Of a stretch of DNA of 64,000 nt, positions 18,383 to 28,377 are shown piece by piece (the stretch's first letter is position 1; every line of letters starts with the position of its first letter). Source of the stretch: an uncultured Rhodopila sp. (lineage in GTDB: Bacteria; Pseudomonadota; Alphaproteobacteria; Acetobacterales; Acetobacteraceae); the NCBI GenBank assembly GCA_903851415.1, contig CAINOE010000120.1, positions 56,387 through 120,386 of the forward strand. Direction: 5' to 3'. The notes beneath the pieces are model-generated. The model was not told the origin of the DNA. It made no database searches and worked only from the letters and a program-made list of their open reading frames with translations. A program made the translations under genes and the position numbers.

Positions 18383-19198
18383 ATGCCGTTTACGAACAAC
18401 ACCAAGGTCTCGCTTTACTACAATGTGACCGGCGAGGGGCCGGCCGTCTGCCTGATCAACGGCTATCGTCTCAGCGGTTTCGCCTGGCCGGCCGCTTTCG
18501 TCGACCGATTATCGGAACGTTTGAGCGTTATCGCCTTCGACAACCGCGGCACGGGCCGCAGCGAAAAGCCTGTTACCGACTACGGATTTTCCGACATGGC
18601 AGCCGACGTGGCCGGCCTGCTCGATCATCTTCAGCTTCCCCATGTTCACCTCTTTGGTTTTTCGATGGGGGGCGCGATTGCCCAGGAAGTTGCCCTCCGC
18701 CACGCCGATCGGCTTGATCGGCTGGTTTTGTTCGGGACCTTTTGCGGCGGGATATGGGCGGAACCGGCGTCGCTGTCGGTCTTCAACCGCCTGACGGCGA
18801 ACGAGAAACAAACGCCGGAGGAGGCTGCACGGATAGCATGGCCCGTGACCTATTCCGCTGAGTATCTCGCCGCCAATGCCGACGCCGTGGAACAGCAGAT
18901 GCGCCGTGAGCTGGAGTATCCGACGCCAATATTCGTGGCCCAAAAGCAGATGGAGTCGTTACGGAAGTTCGACCGCTACCGCGACCTGCCGCGTATCAAG
19001 GCACCGACGTTGGTCGTTACGGGGGCGCACGACGTGTTGGTGAAACCCCGGAACTCCAGGATATTGGCATCACGCATCCCGCACGCGCGGCTCGAATTGC
19101 TGCATGACCTCGGCCATCGCGCGATATGGGAAGCGCCCGAAGAAATCGCCGATCTGGTTGGAGATTTCCTGACCAGGCCGATCGGGGGGACGCGATGA
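18383..19198 (+). CDS. pcaD: Alpha/beta hydrolase, probable 3-oxoadipate enol-lactonase
   Basis: A 271-residue hydrolase from the ATG at 18383 (MPFTNNTKVSLYYNVTGEGP). Seen: oxyanion/HG-type loop LINGYRLSG, DNRGTGRSEKP, nucleophile elbow GFSMGG, acid in GAHDVLVKP and histidine in LGHRAIWEAP. PcaD hydrolyses beta-ketoadipate enol-lactone to beta-ketoadipate. The call rests on the size, the fold and the four-base overlap with pcaB. The fold alone would also fit other ester or carbon-carbon hydrolases. It follows phaC by 10 bp. Confidence 0.7.
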   Translation: MPFTNNTKVSLYYNVTGEGPAVCLINGYRLSGFAWPAAFVDRLSERLSVIAFDNRGTGRSEKPVTDYGFSDMAADVAGLLDHLQLPHVHLFGFSMGGAIAQEVALRHADRLDRLVLFGTFCGGIWAEPASLSVFNRLTANEKQTPEEAARIAWPVTYSAEYLAANADAVEQQMRRELEYPTPIFVAQKQMESLRKFDRYRDLPRIKAPTLVVTGAHDVLVKPRNSRILASRIPHARLELLHDLGHRAIWEAPEEIADLVGDFLTRPIGGTR

Positions 19199-20571
19199 CG
19201 TTTTCGCCTCTGGATTCGGAGCTTTTTGGACCATTGTTCGCAACGGATGCAATGCGGGCCTGCTTTTCCGACACCGCCTTGGTCGGCAGCATGCTGGCTG
19301 TCGAAGCCGCCCTGGCGCGCAGCGAAAGTTGGATCAGGCTGGCACCGGAAGCGCTTGCACCTGCGATCGAGGCGATACAGCCGGAAGATCTCGACATCGT
19401 CTCGCTTGGTATTCGCACCGGCGTTGCCGGGGTGCCGACGATCCCTTTTGTCCAGGCGGTGCAAAAGCAGCTACCCGCGGACCTCGAACGTTCGTTCCAC
19501 AAAGGCGCAACGACCCAGGACATCATCGATACCGCGCTGGTTCTGCAGGTGCGCGCCGGGTTTGATCTGATCGCCGCCGATCTGAATAAAGTTATTGCGG
19601 GTTTTTTAGGAATGGCGGATAGGCATCGTGCGGTGCCGTGCGTCGGACGCACCTATGGGCAACATGCCGCGCCGATAAGCTTCGGCTACAAGGTCGCGGT
19701 CTGGCTTACCTGCATCGCCGATGTGGCCGATCGGCTGCCGGATTTGCGCCGTCGCGTGCAGGTCGCGTCGCTGGGCGGCCCGGTCGGCACCCTGGCCTCG
19801 CTGGGAAGCGACGGGCCGCGCGTCCTGAATGGTTTCGCGCAGGAACTAGGCCTCGGCATCACCCCGTTATGCTGGCATACCAACCGCGGCCGCGTGGCCG
19901 AGACCGGTGCATGGCTGGTGCAACTGACCGGTGCGCTTTCGAAAATAGCAACGGATGTCGTCAACCTCGCATCCACCGAGGTCGGCGAGGTCGCGGAGCC
20001 GCATTTGGCCGGACGAGGCGGTTCCTCGGCGATGCCGCACAAGCGCAACCCGGTCGGGTCAACGCTCATCCTGGCTGCCCATGCGGCTGCGAAAGGTTTA
20101 GGCTCAACCTTGTTCGAAGCGATGGCCGCTGCGCATGAACGTCCGGCCGGACTGTGGCATGCGGAATGGACCGCCCTGCCATCGCTGTTCGGTTTGGTTT
20201 CGGGTGCGTTGCGGGAGGCGAAACTGCTTGCCGACGGTCTCGTTGTTTTCCCGGACCGGATGCGCGCGAATATCGATTTGACCCGTGGACTGCTGTTCGC
20301 CGATGCGGCAGCGGCGCGGCTCGGGGCCAGGCTTGGCCGGGAAGCCGCGCACCGTCTTGTCGAACAGGCGGCTGAAGAGGTCCGCCAAACGGGCGCGCCG
20401 CTGGCCGATGTGCTTGCCCGGACCCGGGCTGTGCGGGATGCCGGTGTCGATCTGGCCGACGCTTTCGACCTCGCACCGGCCGTAGCCGCTGCGGCTCGGT
20501 GGGTCGATCCGGCGCTGCAACACGCTGCCGCAATCCGCGAACGCCTTGAACAACGGGAGGAGTCCGTATGA
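19195..20571 (+). CDS. pcaB: 3-carboxy-cis,cis-muconate cycloisomerase
   Basis: A 458-residue member of the fumarase/aspartase superfamily (start ATG at 19195, overlapping pcaD by four bases). It carries the superfamily signature GGSSAMPHKRNPVGS, the upstream HKGATTQDIIDTALVLQ region, and VGRTYGQHAAPISFGYKVAVWL. PcaB closes 3-carboxy-cis,cis-muconate, the product of PcaHG, to gamma-carboxymuconolactone. The C-terminal domain is degraded in motif strength but of normal length. Its stop overlaps the next gene by four bases. Confidence 0.92.
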   Translation: MTFSPLDSELFGPLFATDAMRACFSDTALVGSMLAVEAALARSESWIRLAPEALAPAIEAIQPEDLDIVSLGIRTGVAGVPTIPFVQAVQKQLPADLERSFHKGATTQDIIDTALVLQVRAGFDLIAADLNKVIAGFLGMADRHRAVPCVGRTYGQHAAPISFGYKVAVWLTCIADVADRLPDLRRRVQVASLGGPVGTLASLGSDGPRVLNGFAQELGLGITPLCWHTNRGRVAETGAWLVQLTGALSKIATDVVNLASTEVGEVAEPHLAGRGGSSAMPHKRNPVGSTLILAAHAAAKGLGSTLFEAMAAAHERPAGLWHAEWTALPSLFGLVSGALREAKLLADGLVVFPDRMRANIDLTRGLLFADAAAARLGARLGREAAHRLVEQAAEEVRQTGAPLADVLARTRAVRDAGVDLADAFDLAPAVAAAARWVDPALQHAAAIRERLEQREESV

Positions 20572-21008
20572 CGCAAAATGCCGAGGCCGTCCTGGGCACC
20601 TGGAAACTGCGATCCTATGAGCGCGAAGAAACGGCCACCGGTCGAAGGCACGATCAGTTCGGTGCGCATCCGGACGGCTATCTGGGATATGCACCCGACG
20701 GGCGGATGTACGCGATTTTCATCCGGCAGGACCGCGCCGCGCCGCGGGATGTCGTTCCGACGGAGGAGGAAGGCGTGCAGTTGCTGGGTTCGATGGTGGC
20801 CTATGCGGGAACGTATACCCTCGGCGACAAGCAGGTGACGCATCATATCGATATTTCCTGGAACCAGGGCTGGACCGGGACGGATCAGGTTCGGTTCTTT
20901 GAACTGGACGGCAATACGCTGACGATCACAACTGCTCCGTATCGAAGCTATCTGGACGGCAAGGACGGACGATCCATCCTTGTCTGGGACAGGGTGCCGG
21001 GACCATGA
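20568..21008 (+). CDS. Lipocalin-like domain protein
   Basis: A 146-residue single-domain protein with the pattern of the lipocalin-like (Lipocalin_5) family: LGTWKLRSYE, FGAHPDGYLGYAPDGRMYAIF, MVAYAGTYTLGDKQVTHHIDISWNQGWTGTDQVRFFELDGNTLTI. No signal peptide is present, so it is cytoplasmic. Such proteins are widespread next to catabolic dehydrogenases and CoA ligases but have no established reaction. Four-base overlaps on both sides place it firmly in the operon; ligand binding or a minor isomerase role are possibilities. Confidence 0.8.
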   Translation: MTQNAEAVLGTWKLRSYEREETATGRRHDQFGAHPDGYLGYAPDGRMYAIFIRQDRAAPRDVVPTEEEGVQLLGSMVAYAGTYTLGDKQVTHHIDISWNQGWTGTDQVRFFELDGNTLTITTAPYRSYLDGKDGRSILVWDRVPGP

Positions 21009-21760
21009 GCGCGTTTGGCCTGAAAGGGCAACATGCGTTGGTGACCGGGGCGTCGAGCGGGCTCGGGCGGCATTTCACCAGGGTACTGGCCGCCGCCGGC
21101 GCAACCGTCACCGCCGGCGCCCGTCGCGAGGCGGCACTTGCGGAAACCGTTGAGTTCATCGGAGCGCAAGCACACTGCGTGCGCATGGATGTCACCGATG
21201 CAAGCAGTGTCGCGCAGGCATTCGCCACGGCTGAAGAGCGATTTGGTCCCGTTACGGTGCTGATCAACAACGCTGGGGTAACAAGTACGAAGGCCGCGCT
21301 GGAAGTGACCGAAAACGACTGGGCGAGCGTAATCGACACCAATCTCAAAGGCGCCTGGCTTGTCGCCCGGCATGCGGCGCACCGGATGATCCATCATTCC
21401 GTTCCCGGCAGCATCGTCAATATTGCGTCTATTCTGGGGTTGCGCGTTGCCGGCGGCGTTGCGCCCTATGCCATCTCAAAGGCCGGGGTCGTGCAGATGA
21501 CGAAGTCGCTCGCTCTGGAGTGGGCGCGGCATCGAATCCGGGTCAATGCGCTGGCGCCGGGATATATTGAAACCGAATTGAACGATGCTTTCTTCAGCAG
21601 CGATTCCGGCAAGGCACTGATCCGGCGGATACCGCAGCGGCGGCTGGGCGAGGCCAGGGAACTTGAGGGCCCGCTGCTTCTGCTTGCTTCCGATGCCGGG
21701 TCGTACATGACCGGCAGCGTCGTGGCAGTTGACGGCGGCCATCTCGTCAGCGGACTTTGA
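21005..21760 (+). CDS. Short-chain dehydrogenase/reductase (SDR)
   Basis: A 251-residue classical SDR. Seen: cofactor loop VTGASSGLGRHF, NNAGVTS, the catalytic serine region IVNIASILGL and the YAISKAG catalytic Tyr-Lys, then VNALAPGYIETELN. The residues after the second strand (GARREAALAE) favour NADP. In this operon it could reduce a 3-oxoacyl-CoA to the 3-hydroxyacyl-CoA used by PhaC (PhaB-like), or oxidise a pathway intermediate. Neither can be decided from sequence alone. Confidence 0.88.
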   Translation: MSAFGLKGQHALVTGASSGLGRHFTRVLAAAGATVTAGARREAALAETVEFIGAQAHCVRMDVTDASSVAQAFATAEERFGPVTVLINNAGVTSTKAALEVTENDWASVIDTNLKGAWLVARHAAHRMIHHSVPGSIVNIASILGLRVAGGVAPYAISKAGVVQMTKSLALEWARHRIRVNALAPGYIETELNDAFFSSDSGKALIRRIPQRRLGEARELEGPLLLLASDAGSYMTGSVVAVDGGHLVSGL

Positions 21761-21782
21761 ACGAAACACCTCGGAGGATACC

Positions 21783-23438
21783 ATGGACCACCAAGCCGCG
21801 GGACACCTGTTCGAGACCGGGCTCGATCGCCATCCGGCCAATTTCGTTCCGCTTTCCCCGATCAGTTTCCTGCGCCGCGCGGTCAGTTCATTTCGCAACA
21901 AGGTCGCGGTCATCGATGGTGATCGTCGGTTCAGCTACCGCGACCTGTATGAGCGTTGCGGGCGGTTGGCAGCGGCTTTGGCGGATCGGGGCGTCGGGCG
22001 CCTTGATACGGTAGCGATCCTTGCCTCAAACGTTCCGGAGATGATAGAGGCGCATTTTGCCGTTCCGATGCTCGGTGCGGTGCTGAATCCATTAAATACG
22101 CGGCTGGATGCGGCGACAATCGCCTTTTCGCTGAATCATGGGCGCGCGAAGGTGCTGATCGTGGATCGCGAGTTTGCGCCGCTCATCTCGGTTGCGCGAC
22201 ATCAGTTGGACCATGAAGTGCTGATTGTCGATATAGAAAACCCCGGACTGCCGGACGCGCCGGCCATCGGCGAGACGACCTATGAGGCGTTTCTGGCGGG
22301 TGGCGGTCCGCTGTTCGATGGGCACGAGCCGCAGGACGAGTGGCAGTCGATTTGTCTGTTGTACACCTCAGGAACGACCGGGGACCCGAAGGGCGCCGTG
22401 TACAGCCATCGCGGCGCGTATCTTCAGGCGCTCGGCAACGCACTGATGTTCGGGTTGAGTTTCGACAGCGTTTATTTCTGGACGCTGCCCATGTTCCATT
22501 GCAGCGGTTGGTCCTAACCGTGGGCGGTGGTCGCGGTTGGGGGAACGCAGGTCTGCCTGCGCAAAGTCGATACGGCAATGATCTTCCGGCTCATTGCGCA
22601 ACACCGCGTGACTCACCTGTGTGGCGCCCCGATCGTGCTGAATATGCTGGCGCAAGCGCCGGCGGAGCAGCGGGTGGCGTTCAGCCAGACCGTCAATGTC
22701 GCAACGGGAGGCGCGGCGCCGCCATCTTCGGTTCTTCGCGCGATGGAAGAACTCGGTTTTCGGGTCACCCACCTGTACGGCGCAACCGAGACCTACGGGC
22801 CCGCAACGTCGTGCGTGCCGCAGCCTGAATGGAATGACGGACCTCCGGAGCAACGGTATCTCAACATGGCGCGGCAGGGCGTCGCGTATCCGACCGTTGC
22901 GGACATGATGGTTGCAGATCCGGCGACGATGACGCCGGTGCCGCGGGACGGAATCACGATGGGCGAACTGATGATGCGCGGCAATACGGTCATGAAGGGT
23001 TATCTGTCCAACCCGGTTTCAACGGCAAAAACCCTGGTTGGCAACTGGTATCTTTCCGGCGACCTGGCTGTATGGCACCCGGACGGGTACATCGAGATAA
23101 AGGACCGGTCAAAAGACATTATCATTTCGGGTGGAGAAAATATATCCACGCTGGAGGTGGAGGAGGTTTTGTCCCGCCACCCGGCAGTGCTACTCGCTGC
23201 CGTAGTTGCACAGCCGGATCCGACCTGGGGCGAAACGCCATGCGCGTTCCTGGAACTGAAACCGGATGGCGCCGGCGTTACCGAGGCGGACATCATCGAG
23301 TTTTGCCGGCAGTCGCTGGCTCGTTTCAAGGTGCCGAAGCGGGTGGTGTTCGTCGACATCCCCAAGACGTCCACCGGCAAGATTCAGAAATTCACGTTGC
23401 GGAACTGGGCGTCAGGCCGCGGCCCGGCAGACGGCTAA
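21783..23438 (+). pseudogene. Acyl-CoA ligase (AMP-forming) interrupted by one in-frame TAA
   Basis: A full-length ANL-family ligase frame of 552 codons from an ATG behind GGAGGA. P-loop LLYTSGTTGDPKGAVYSH precedes MFHCSGW; codon 245 is then TAA (22515-22517), and the same frame resumes with PWAVVAVGGTQVC. The second half is intact: HLYGATETYGP, YLSGDLAVWHPDGYIEIKDRSKD, IISGGENI and STGKIQKFTLRNWA. Relatives have an aromatic or similar residue at this point in the motif (F-H-C-x-G-W-x-x-P-W). No other damage is visible, so either the mutation is very recent or it is a base-calling error. If real, the product is cut to 244 residues and cannot complete catalysis. Confidence 0.88.
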
Positions 23439-23510
23439 CGGACGGCCGGGCGTGGACGCGGTCGCCGGCCGCGCCTATTCTCCGCTTCGAGAGCGAGAGG
23501 AAACCGCCCC

Positions 23511-25619
23511 ATGTCAGACTCCCCCGTCGTTCGCCTCGAAAAAGACGGCGATATCGGCCTGATTATCATCAACTACCCGCCGGTCAATGCGCTCGGGCCG
23601 GGGGTGTCGGAGGGCATCATCGAGTCCCTCAACACCGCCAACGCCGATCCTTCGATCAAGGCGCTGGTGCTGATTGGCGATGGACGCAGCTTCATTGCAG
23701 GGGCGGACATTCGCGGTTTCGGAACGGGCCGCAAGCATCTGCCGCTTGGCCAGCGCACTTATGACGCACTCGATGCGAGCAGCAAGCCGGTCGTCGCTGC
23801 CATCCATGGTTTCGCCCTTGGCGGCGGACTGGAAAATGCGCTCGCCTGCCACTACCGAATCGCCGTTCCGTCCGCAAAACTCGGTCTTCCCGAAGTGCTG
23901 ATCGGCATTTTGCCCGGCGGTGGCGGCACACAGCGTCTGCCACGTATCGTCGGAGCACAAACCGCCCTCGATATGATTACCTCCGGCCGGCATGTTCCGG
24001 CGCCCGAGGCGGCCCTGCTCGGCATTCTTGATGAGGTGCTGCCGGAGGGCGCCGATTTGCGTCAATCCGCGGTCGCTTTTGCCCGCAAGATTGCCGGCGT
24101 GACGCCCCTGCCCCGCGTCCGGGACAAGACCGTTACGGCAGAACCCGGCGTTTTCGAGGCCATGCGAAAATCGGTCGCTCGCAAAGCTCGTAACCAAAAG
24201 GCGCCGTATCATTGCATCGCCGCCGTCGAAGCAGCCTGCAATTTGCCGTTCGACGAAGGCATTCGGCGGGAAGCCGAACTCTTTGCGGAACTGGAAAGCT
24301 CCGACGAAGCGAAGGCCCTTCGCCATGCTTTCTTCGCTGAACGCGAGGTTGCAAAACTGCCGGATCTGCCAAGGAACGTTGTGGCGCATGAGTTCACCGC
24401 GCCGGCGGTCATCGGCGCGGGCACCATGGGCGGCGGCATCGCCATGGCATTCGCTGATTTCGGTTTCGACGTGAAAATCCTGGATGCCACGCCGGAAGCG
24501 CTGGATCGGGGCATGGAACGCATCCGGTCCAACTACGCCACATCAGTGAAACGCGGCAGCCTTGGGGCAGATGAGATGCAACGCCGCCTTGCGCGCATCC
24601 ATCCCGTCGGCGGCTACACGGACATTGCCGACAGCGACGTTGTCATTGAAGCAGTGTTTGAGCGCATGGACGTGAAGAAGCCGATCTTCGAGAAACTCGA
24701 CGATATCCTGAAGCCCGGGGCGTTCTTGTTTTCCAACACATCGGCGCTGGATATGGATGAACTTGCGTCGGTAACGAAGCGCCCTGAATACGTTGCGGGA
24801 ACGCACTTCTTTTCCCCTGCCAACGTGATGAAACTGCTGGAAGTCGTTCGTCCGTCGAAGGCCTCGCCGGAGACCTTGATGACGGCCATGGCGCTCGGCC
24901 GCCGTATCGGCAAGATTTCGGCGATGGCCGGCAACACGGATGGTTTTGTGGCCAACCGGTCGCGCGCGCCGTTCAATAGCGAGATGGTCATCCTGCTGGA
25001 GGAAGGTTGCCTACCGGAACAGGTCGACAGAGTTATGGTCGATTTCGGCTATCCGATGGGGCCCTTTGCGGTGGGCGATCTGGCGGGTCTTGATATCGGT
25101 GCGGAGGGCCGTAGGCGTCGCGCACTGGCGAATCCGAATTACCGCAAACTGCCAATCGCCGACAAACTGGTTGAGCTGGGACGGTACGGCCAGAAAACGA
25201 ATGCCGGTTGGTATCGTTACGACAAAGGCGATCGGACGCCGCGTCCGGATCCGGAAGTGGCCGCGATCATCGCATCCGTCGCCGCCGAACTGGGGGTGCC
25301 GCAACGAAGCTTCACCGATACGGAAATTCTGCATCGGCTGCTGTTCGCCTCTGTCAACGAAGCGTGCCGCATTCTGGAGGAGGGCAAGGCGTACCGCGCC
25401 AGCGACATCGACGTCATGTGGCTGCACGGATTTGGATTTCCCCGTTACCGCGGTGGCCTGATGTTCTGGGCTGACGGCATCGGCGTGAAAAATGTCCACG
25501 CTCAGATCGCCGCCTGGCATCAGCGATACGGCGAACGCTGGGCACCTTCACTTCTGTTGCGCACTTTGTCGGAGACCGGCACGCCGTTCCTGGAAGCCAA
25601 GCCTGCGCCATTCGTGTAA
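23511..25619 (+). CDS. Fused enoyl-CoA hydratase / 3-hydroxyacyl-CoA dehydrogenase (FadJ/FadB-like)
   Basis: A 702-residue multifunctional beta-oxidation enzyme. Residues about 1-190 are a crotonase domain (oxyanion motif FIAGADIRGFG, HGFALGGGLENALACHYRIA and PEVLIGILPGGGGTQRLPRI with the catalytic glutamates). Residues about 295-475 are the NAD-binding domain (GAGTMGGGIAMAFAD, TSALDMDELAS, GTHFFSPANVMKLLEVV). The rest is the paired dehydrogenase C-terminal domain (VANRSRAPFNSEMVILLEEG, PMGPFAVGDLAGLD). The ATG at 23511 is preceded by AGAGGAAA. It could process CoA esters from the ligase or the end of a catabolic side branch. Confidence 0.93.
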   Translation: MSDSPVVRLEKDGDIGLIIINYPPVNALGPGVSEGIIESLNTANADPSIKALVLIGDGRSFIAGADIRGFGTGRKHLPLGQRTYDALDASSKPVVAAIHGFALGGGLENALACHYRIAVPSAKLGLPEVLIGILPGGGGTQRLPRIVGAQTALDMITSGRHVPAPEAALLGILDEVLPEGADLRQSAVAFARKIAGVTPLPRVRDKTVTAEPGVFEAMRKSVARKARNQKAPYHCIAAVEAACNLPFDEGIRREAELFAELESSDEAKALRHAFFAEREVAKLPDLPRNVVAHEFTAPAVIGAGTMGGGIAMAFADFGFDVKILDATPEALDRGMERIRSNYATSVKRGSLGADEMQRRLARIHPVGGYTDIADSDVVIEAVFERMDVKKPIFEKLDDILKPGAFLFSNTSALDMDELASVTKRPEYVAGTHFFSPANVMKLLEVVRPSKASPETLMTAMALGRRIGKISAMAGNTDGFVANRSRAPFNSEMVILLEEGCLPEQVDRVMVDFGYPMGPFAVGDLAGLDIGAEGRRRRALANPNYRKLPIADKLVELGRYGQKTNAGWYRYDKGDRTPRPDPEVAAIIASVAAELGVPQRSFTDTEILHRLLFASVNEACRILEEGKAYRASDIDVMWLHGFGFPRYRGGLMFWADGIGVKNVHAQIAAWHQRYGERWAPSLLLRTLSETGTPFLEAKPAPFV

Positions 25620-25654
25620 TGCCTCACGCAGACACACGGTTGGGGGACTATCCG

Positions 25655-27223
25655 ATGACCCGCGGCCTGCTTGCCGCCTCGTGCCTGTTCGCAGGCCTTT
25701 ACGCCGCTGCGGCGCAAGCTGAACCGTTCACATGTCCGCATGTCGGGGGAAGTTTCGTTTTTGCGCAGGAAGCCAACGTCAATACGCTCGATCAGATGAC
25801 GTCGTCCACGATTTCCACGCGCAACATTGCGATGAACATCTACGAATCGCTAATGACACGTGATGAGAACAACCGGCCAATTCTGGAACTGGCTGAATCG
25901 ATGCTGGAAGCGGCCGACCATTTGACCTATACGTTCAGGCTGCGCGGCGCGATTCACTTCCATAACGGCAAGGCTATGAGTTCAGCCGACGTGGTGGCAT
26001 CGTTCGATCGATATGCCAGGGTGGGGCTTGAGCGCGGCATATTGGACAACGTCGCGCGCTGGGATGCTCCGGATGCCGGAACGTTCGTGATACACATGAA
26101 ACGGGCGCAGCCCACGTTTATCCAGGCGCTGTCTTCGTACAGCGTGCCGATCGTTATTATTCCCGCGGAAAACCGCGACATACCGGGGCTGCAACTGACG
26201 CAACCGGTCGGCACCGGGCCGTATCAGCTTGTCGAAGCTGTGCCGGGCGGCGCGGTGAAGCTGAAACGCTTCGATGGCTACCGGCCGAACGGCAGTTTTC
26301 GGGAGCGAACCGGCTTCGGGGGCTACAAGGTGGCCTGCCTCGATTCGGTGGTTTTCCGTATCGTCAGCGAGCCCGCGGGCCGGGTGGCCGGGTTACGCTC
26401 GGGTGAGCTTCAGGGCGTCGAGGATGTACCGGCAACGTCCTTGCCGGAACTGAAGCAGGACACGGAAATCACCATTCTGCCGCTGAAGAATTGGTGGATT
26501 CAGATCGCCATCCCCAACACATCGAACCCGCCGACCGACAGCTTGCCGGTTCGCAAAGCGATCCAGGCGGCTTTGGACATGGATGAGATCATGGATGCCG
26601 CGTCGGACGGCAACTACAGCCTGAACGTCGGTTTCCAATATCCGGATCAGCCAGCCTATACCGATGCGGGCAGGGAAACCTACAATCTGCATGATCCGGA
26701 GTTGGCCAAAAAATATCTCATTGAGGCCGGCTATCAGGGCGAGCCGGTCATTCTGCTGACCAACAAGGACTATCCGCCGATGTACAACTCGGCCCTGGTC
26801 ATGCAGCAGCAGCTCGAGGCGGTGGGAATCAATGCCCAGATGAAGGTGGTGGACTGGCCGACATCGGTGCAGATGGTGCAAAACTCGACGGCAGGCTGGA
26901 ACTTTCATTTCACGGGCTGGGGCACTCAGCCGGCGCTGGGACCGCTGGCCGTGATGCAGTTTCTTGTGCAGCCGAACGCAACGTACAAGCCGGACGGCGG
27001 AAAGGATGATCCCGACGTCCGCGCCGCCTGGAACGATATGAACACCCTGCCGACGGCGGAGGGGCGGCAGGAGGCCTTCGCACGGATGCAGAAACTCGTG
27101 CTGGAACGCGTCTACGCCGTTCCCTTCGGATCTTTTACCAAAATCCAGGCGGTGCGGTCCGATGTCGGCGGTTTCGTCCCGTTCCGGATTCCGCGAATGG
27201 CCAACGTTTGGCTCAGTCAGTGA
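25655..27223 (+). CDS. ABC transporter substrate-binding protein, family 5 (peptide/opine/nickel type)
   Basis: A 522-residue periplasmic binding protein. The ATG at 25655 has GGGGGA upstream and opens a clear signal peptide (MTRGLLAASCLFAGLYAAAAQA, cleavage before EPF). SBP_bac_5 features follow: NTLDQMTSSTISTRNIAMNIYESL, LAESMLEAADHLTYTFRLR, FHNGKAMSSADVVASFDRY, VGTGPYQLVEAVPGG, and a C-terminal VDWPTSVQMVQNSTAGWNFHFTGW. It is 35 bp after the previous gene and ends the operon. No permease adjoins it; the only Opp-type permeases in the window are the binding-protein-less set 17 kb upstream. Confidence 0.92.
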   Translation: MTRGLLAASCLFAGLYAAAAQAEPFTCPHVGGSFVFAQEANVNTLDQMTSSTISTRNIAMNIYESLMTRDENNRPILELAESMLEAADHLTYTFRLRGAIHFHNGKAMSSADVVASFDRYARVGLERGILDNVARWDAPDAGTFVIHMKRAQPTFIQALSSYSVPIVIIPAENRDIPGLQLTQPVGTGPYQLVEAVPGGAVKLKRFDGYRPNGSFRERTGFGGYKVACLDSVVFRIVSEPAGRVAGLRSGELQGVEDVPATSLPELKQDTEITILPLKNWWIQIAIPNTSNPPTDSLPVRKAIQAALDMDEIMDAASDGNYSLNVGFQYPDQPAYTDAGRETYNLHDPELAKKYLIEAGYQGEPVILLTNKDYPPMYNSALVMQQQLEAVGINAQMKVVDWPTSVQMVQNSTAGWNFHFTGWGTQPALGPLAVMQFLVQPNATYKPDGGKDDPDVRAAWNDMNTLPTAEGRQEAFARMQKLVLERVYAVPFGSFTKIQAVRSDVGGFVPFRIPRMANVWLSQ

Positions 27224-27229
27224 TCGCGT

Positions 27230-28297
27230 CTAAGATTCTCCCAGAACCTGCTTCATGATCGTCAGCGCATCGTCGATCTGGTCCGTGCTGATGTCCAAAT
27301 GGGTGCAGGCACGTCCCCGGTATGCGGCTGACACCGATATCGTAACGCCCATCGGCCGGAGCCTTGCGGCAAATTCCGCGGCGGTCAGACCCGTGCCACT
27401 GGTATCGAAAAATACCAGATTTGTTTCCGAAACCTCCACGGCGATCCCCGGGATCTGAGCCATCCCGCGCGCCAACGCCGCGGCGTTGGCATGATCCTCG
27501 GCGAGCCTGGCGATGTTGTATTGCAGTGCGTATATACAGGCGGCTGCGTTCATGCCGCCCTGCCGCATCGATCCGCCCAGCCGTTGCTTCCAGCGCCACG
27601 CCTGGCCGATGAAATCCCTCGGCCCGACCAGCATGGCGCCGAGCGGCGCGCCAAGTCCTTTTGTGAAATCCAGCATGACCGTGTCGCAAGCAGCGACAAC
27701 GCCGCCGAGCGGGACCCCCAAAGCCACCGCCGCGTTCACGACTCTCGCGCCGTCCATGTGGACATTCATGCCGTGCTCATGCGCTACCGCGGCAACCGCC
27801 TGCAATTCTTCGACCCGCCAGCAGGCGCCGCCGCCCTTGTTTGCCGTCTGTTCCACTTCCAGCAAGCGTTGCGGCGGCGAATATCTCGATGCCGGGCGGA
27901 TCGCCTGGCGAACCGTTTCCGCCGAAAATATCCCGCGCGGCCCCTGCAAACCGCGGATCATGACCCCGCTGATCGCCCCCGGCGCACCGCCTTCGCTGCC
28001 TTGGATGTGCGCGTCCTCGTGCGCCAGGATTTCGTCGCCCGGCCGGCAATGCGTCGCGACGGCAACCTGATTGCACATGGTGCCGGACGGCATGAACATC
28101 GCCGCCTCCTTGCCCAGCAGCGCGGCCGTCCGATCGCACAATTCCCACACCGTAGGGTCGGAGCCGCCCTGTTCGTCCCCCACTTCGGCCGCCAGCATCG
28201 CCTCCTTCATCGCGCGGGACGGTCGGGTCTGCGTGTCGGAATAGAGGTTGATCCGGACAGGAACGGAAAAGTCGGCCCGCTTGGGTTCGTAACTCAT
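27230..28297 (-). CDS. Low-specificity threonine aldolase family (PLP-dependent beta-eliminating lyase)
   Basis: A 355-residue fold-type I PLP enzyme. It begins with a recognisable INLYSDTQTRPSRAMKEAM and has EAAMFMPSGTMCNQVAV, HEDAHIQGSEGG, NVHMDGARVVNAAVALGVPL and the PLP lysine near residue 213 in LDFTKGLGAPLG. The family cleaves L-threonine or other beta-hydroxy-alpha-amino acids to glycine plus an aldehyde. It runs convergent to the operon's last gene (6-bp gap) and is divergent, 80 bp away, from an MFS transporter that may export or import its substrate. Confidence 0.9.
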   Translation of the reverse strand: MSYEPKRADFSVPVRINLYSDTQTRPSRAMKEAMLAAEVGDEQGGSDPTVWELCDRTAALLGKEAAMFMPSGTMCNQVAVATHCRPGDEILAHEDAHIQGSEGGAPGAISGVMIRGLQGPRGIFSAETVRQAIRPASRYSPPQRLLEVEQTANKGGGACWRVEELQAVAAVAHEHGMNVHMDGARVVNAAVALGVPLGGVVAACDTVMLDFTKGLGAPLGAMLVGPRDFIGQAWRWKQRLGGSMRQGGMNAAACIYALQYNIARLAEDHANAAALARGMAQIPGIAVEVSETNLVFFDTSGTGLTAAEFAARLRPMGVTISVSAAYRGRACTHLDISTDQIDDALTIMKQVLGES

Positions 28298-28377
28298 GCA
28301 GAAGCTCCATCGACGGCAGGCACTTCGTACCAGAAGGGGGCATTGCCTGGAAAGCCGCCCCGTCGGATGCTGCGCCG

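Noticed and set aside
22515..22517. Recoded stop (selenocysteine or pyrrolysine) in the acyl-CoA ligase
   Set aside because: The codon is TAA, which is not used for either residue; no SECIS-like hairpin was noted and the ligase family does not need a rare residue at this place.
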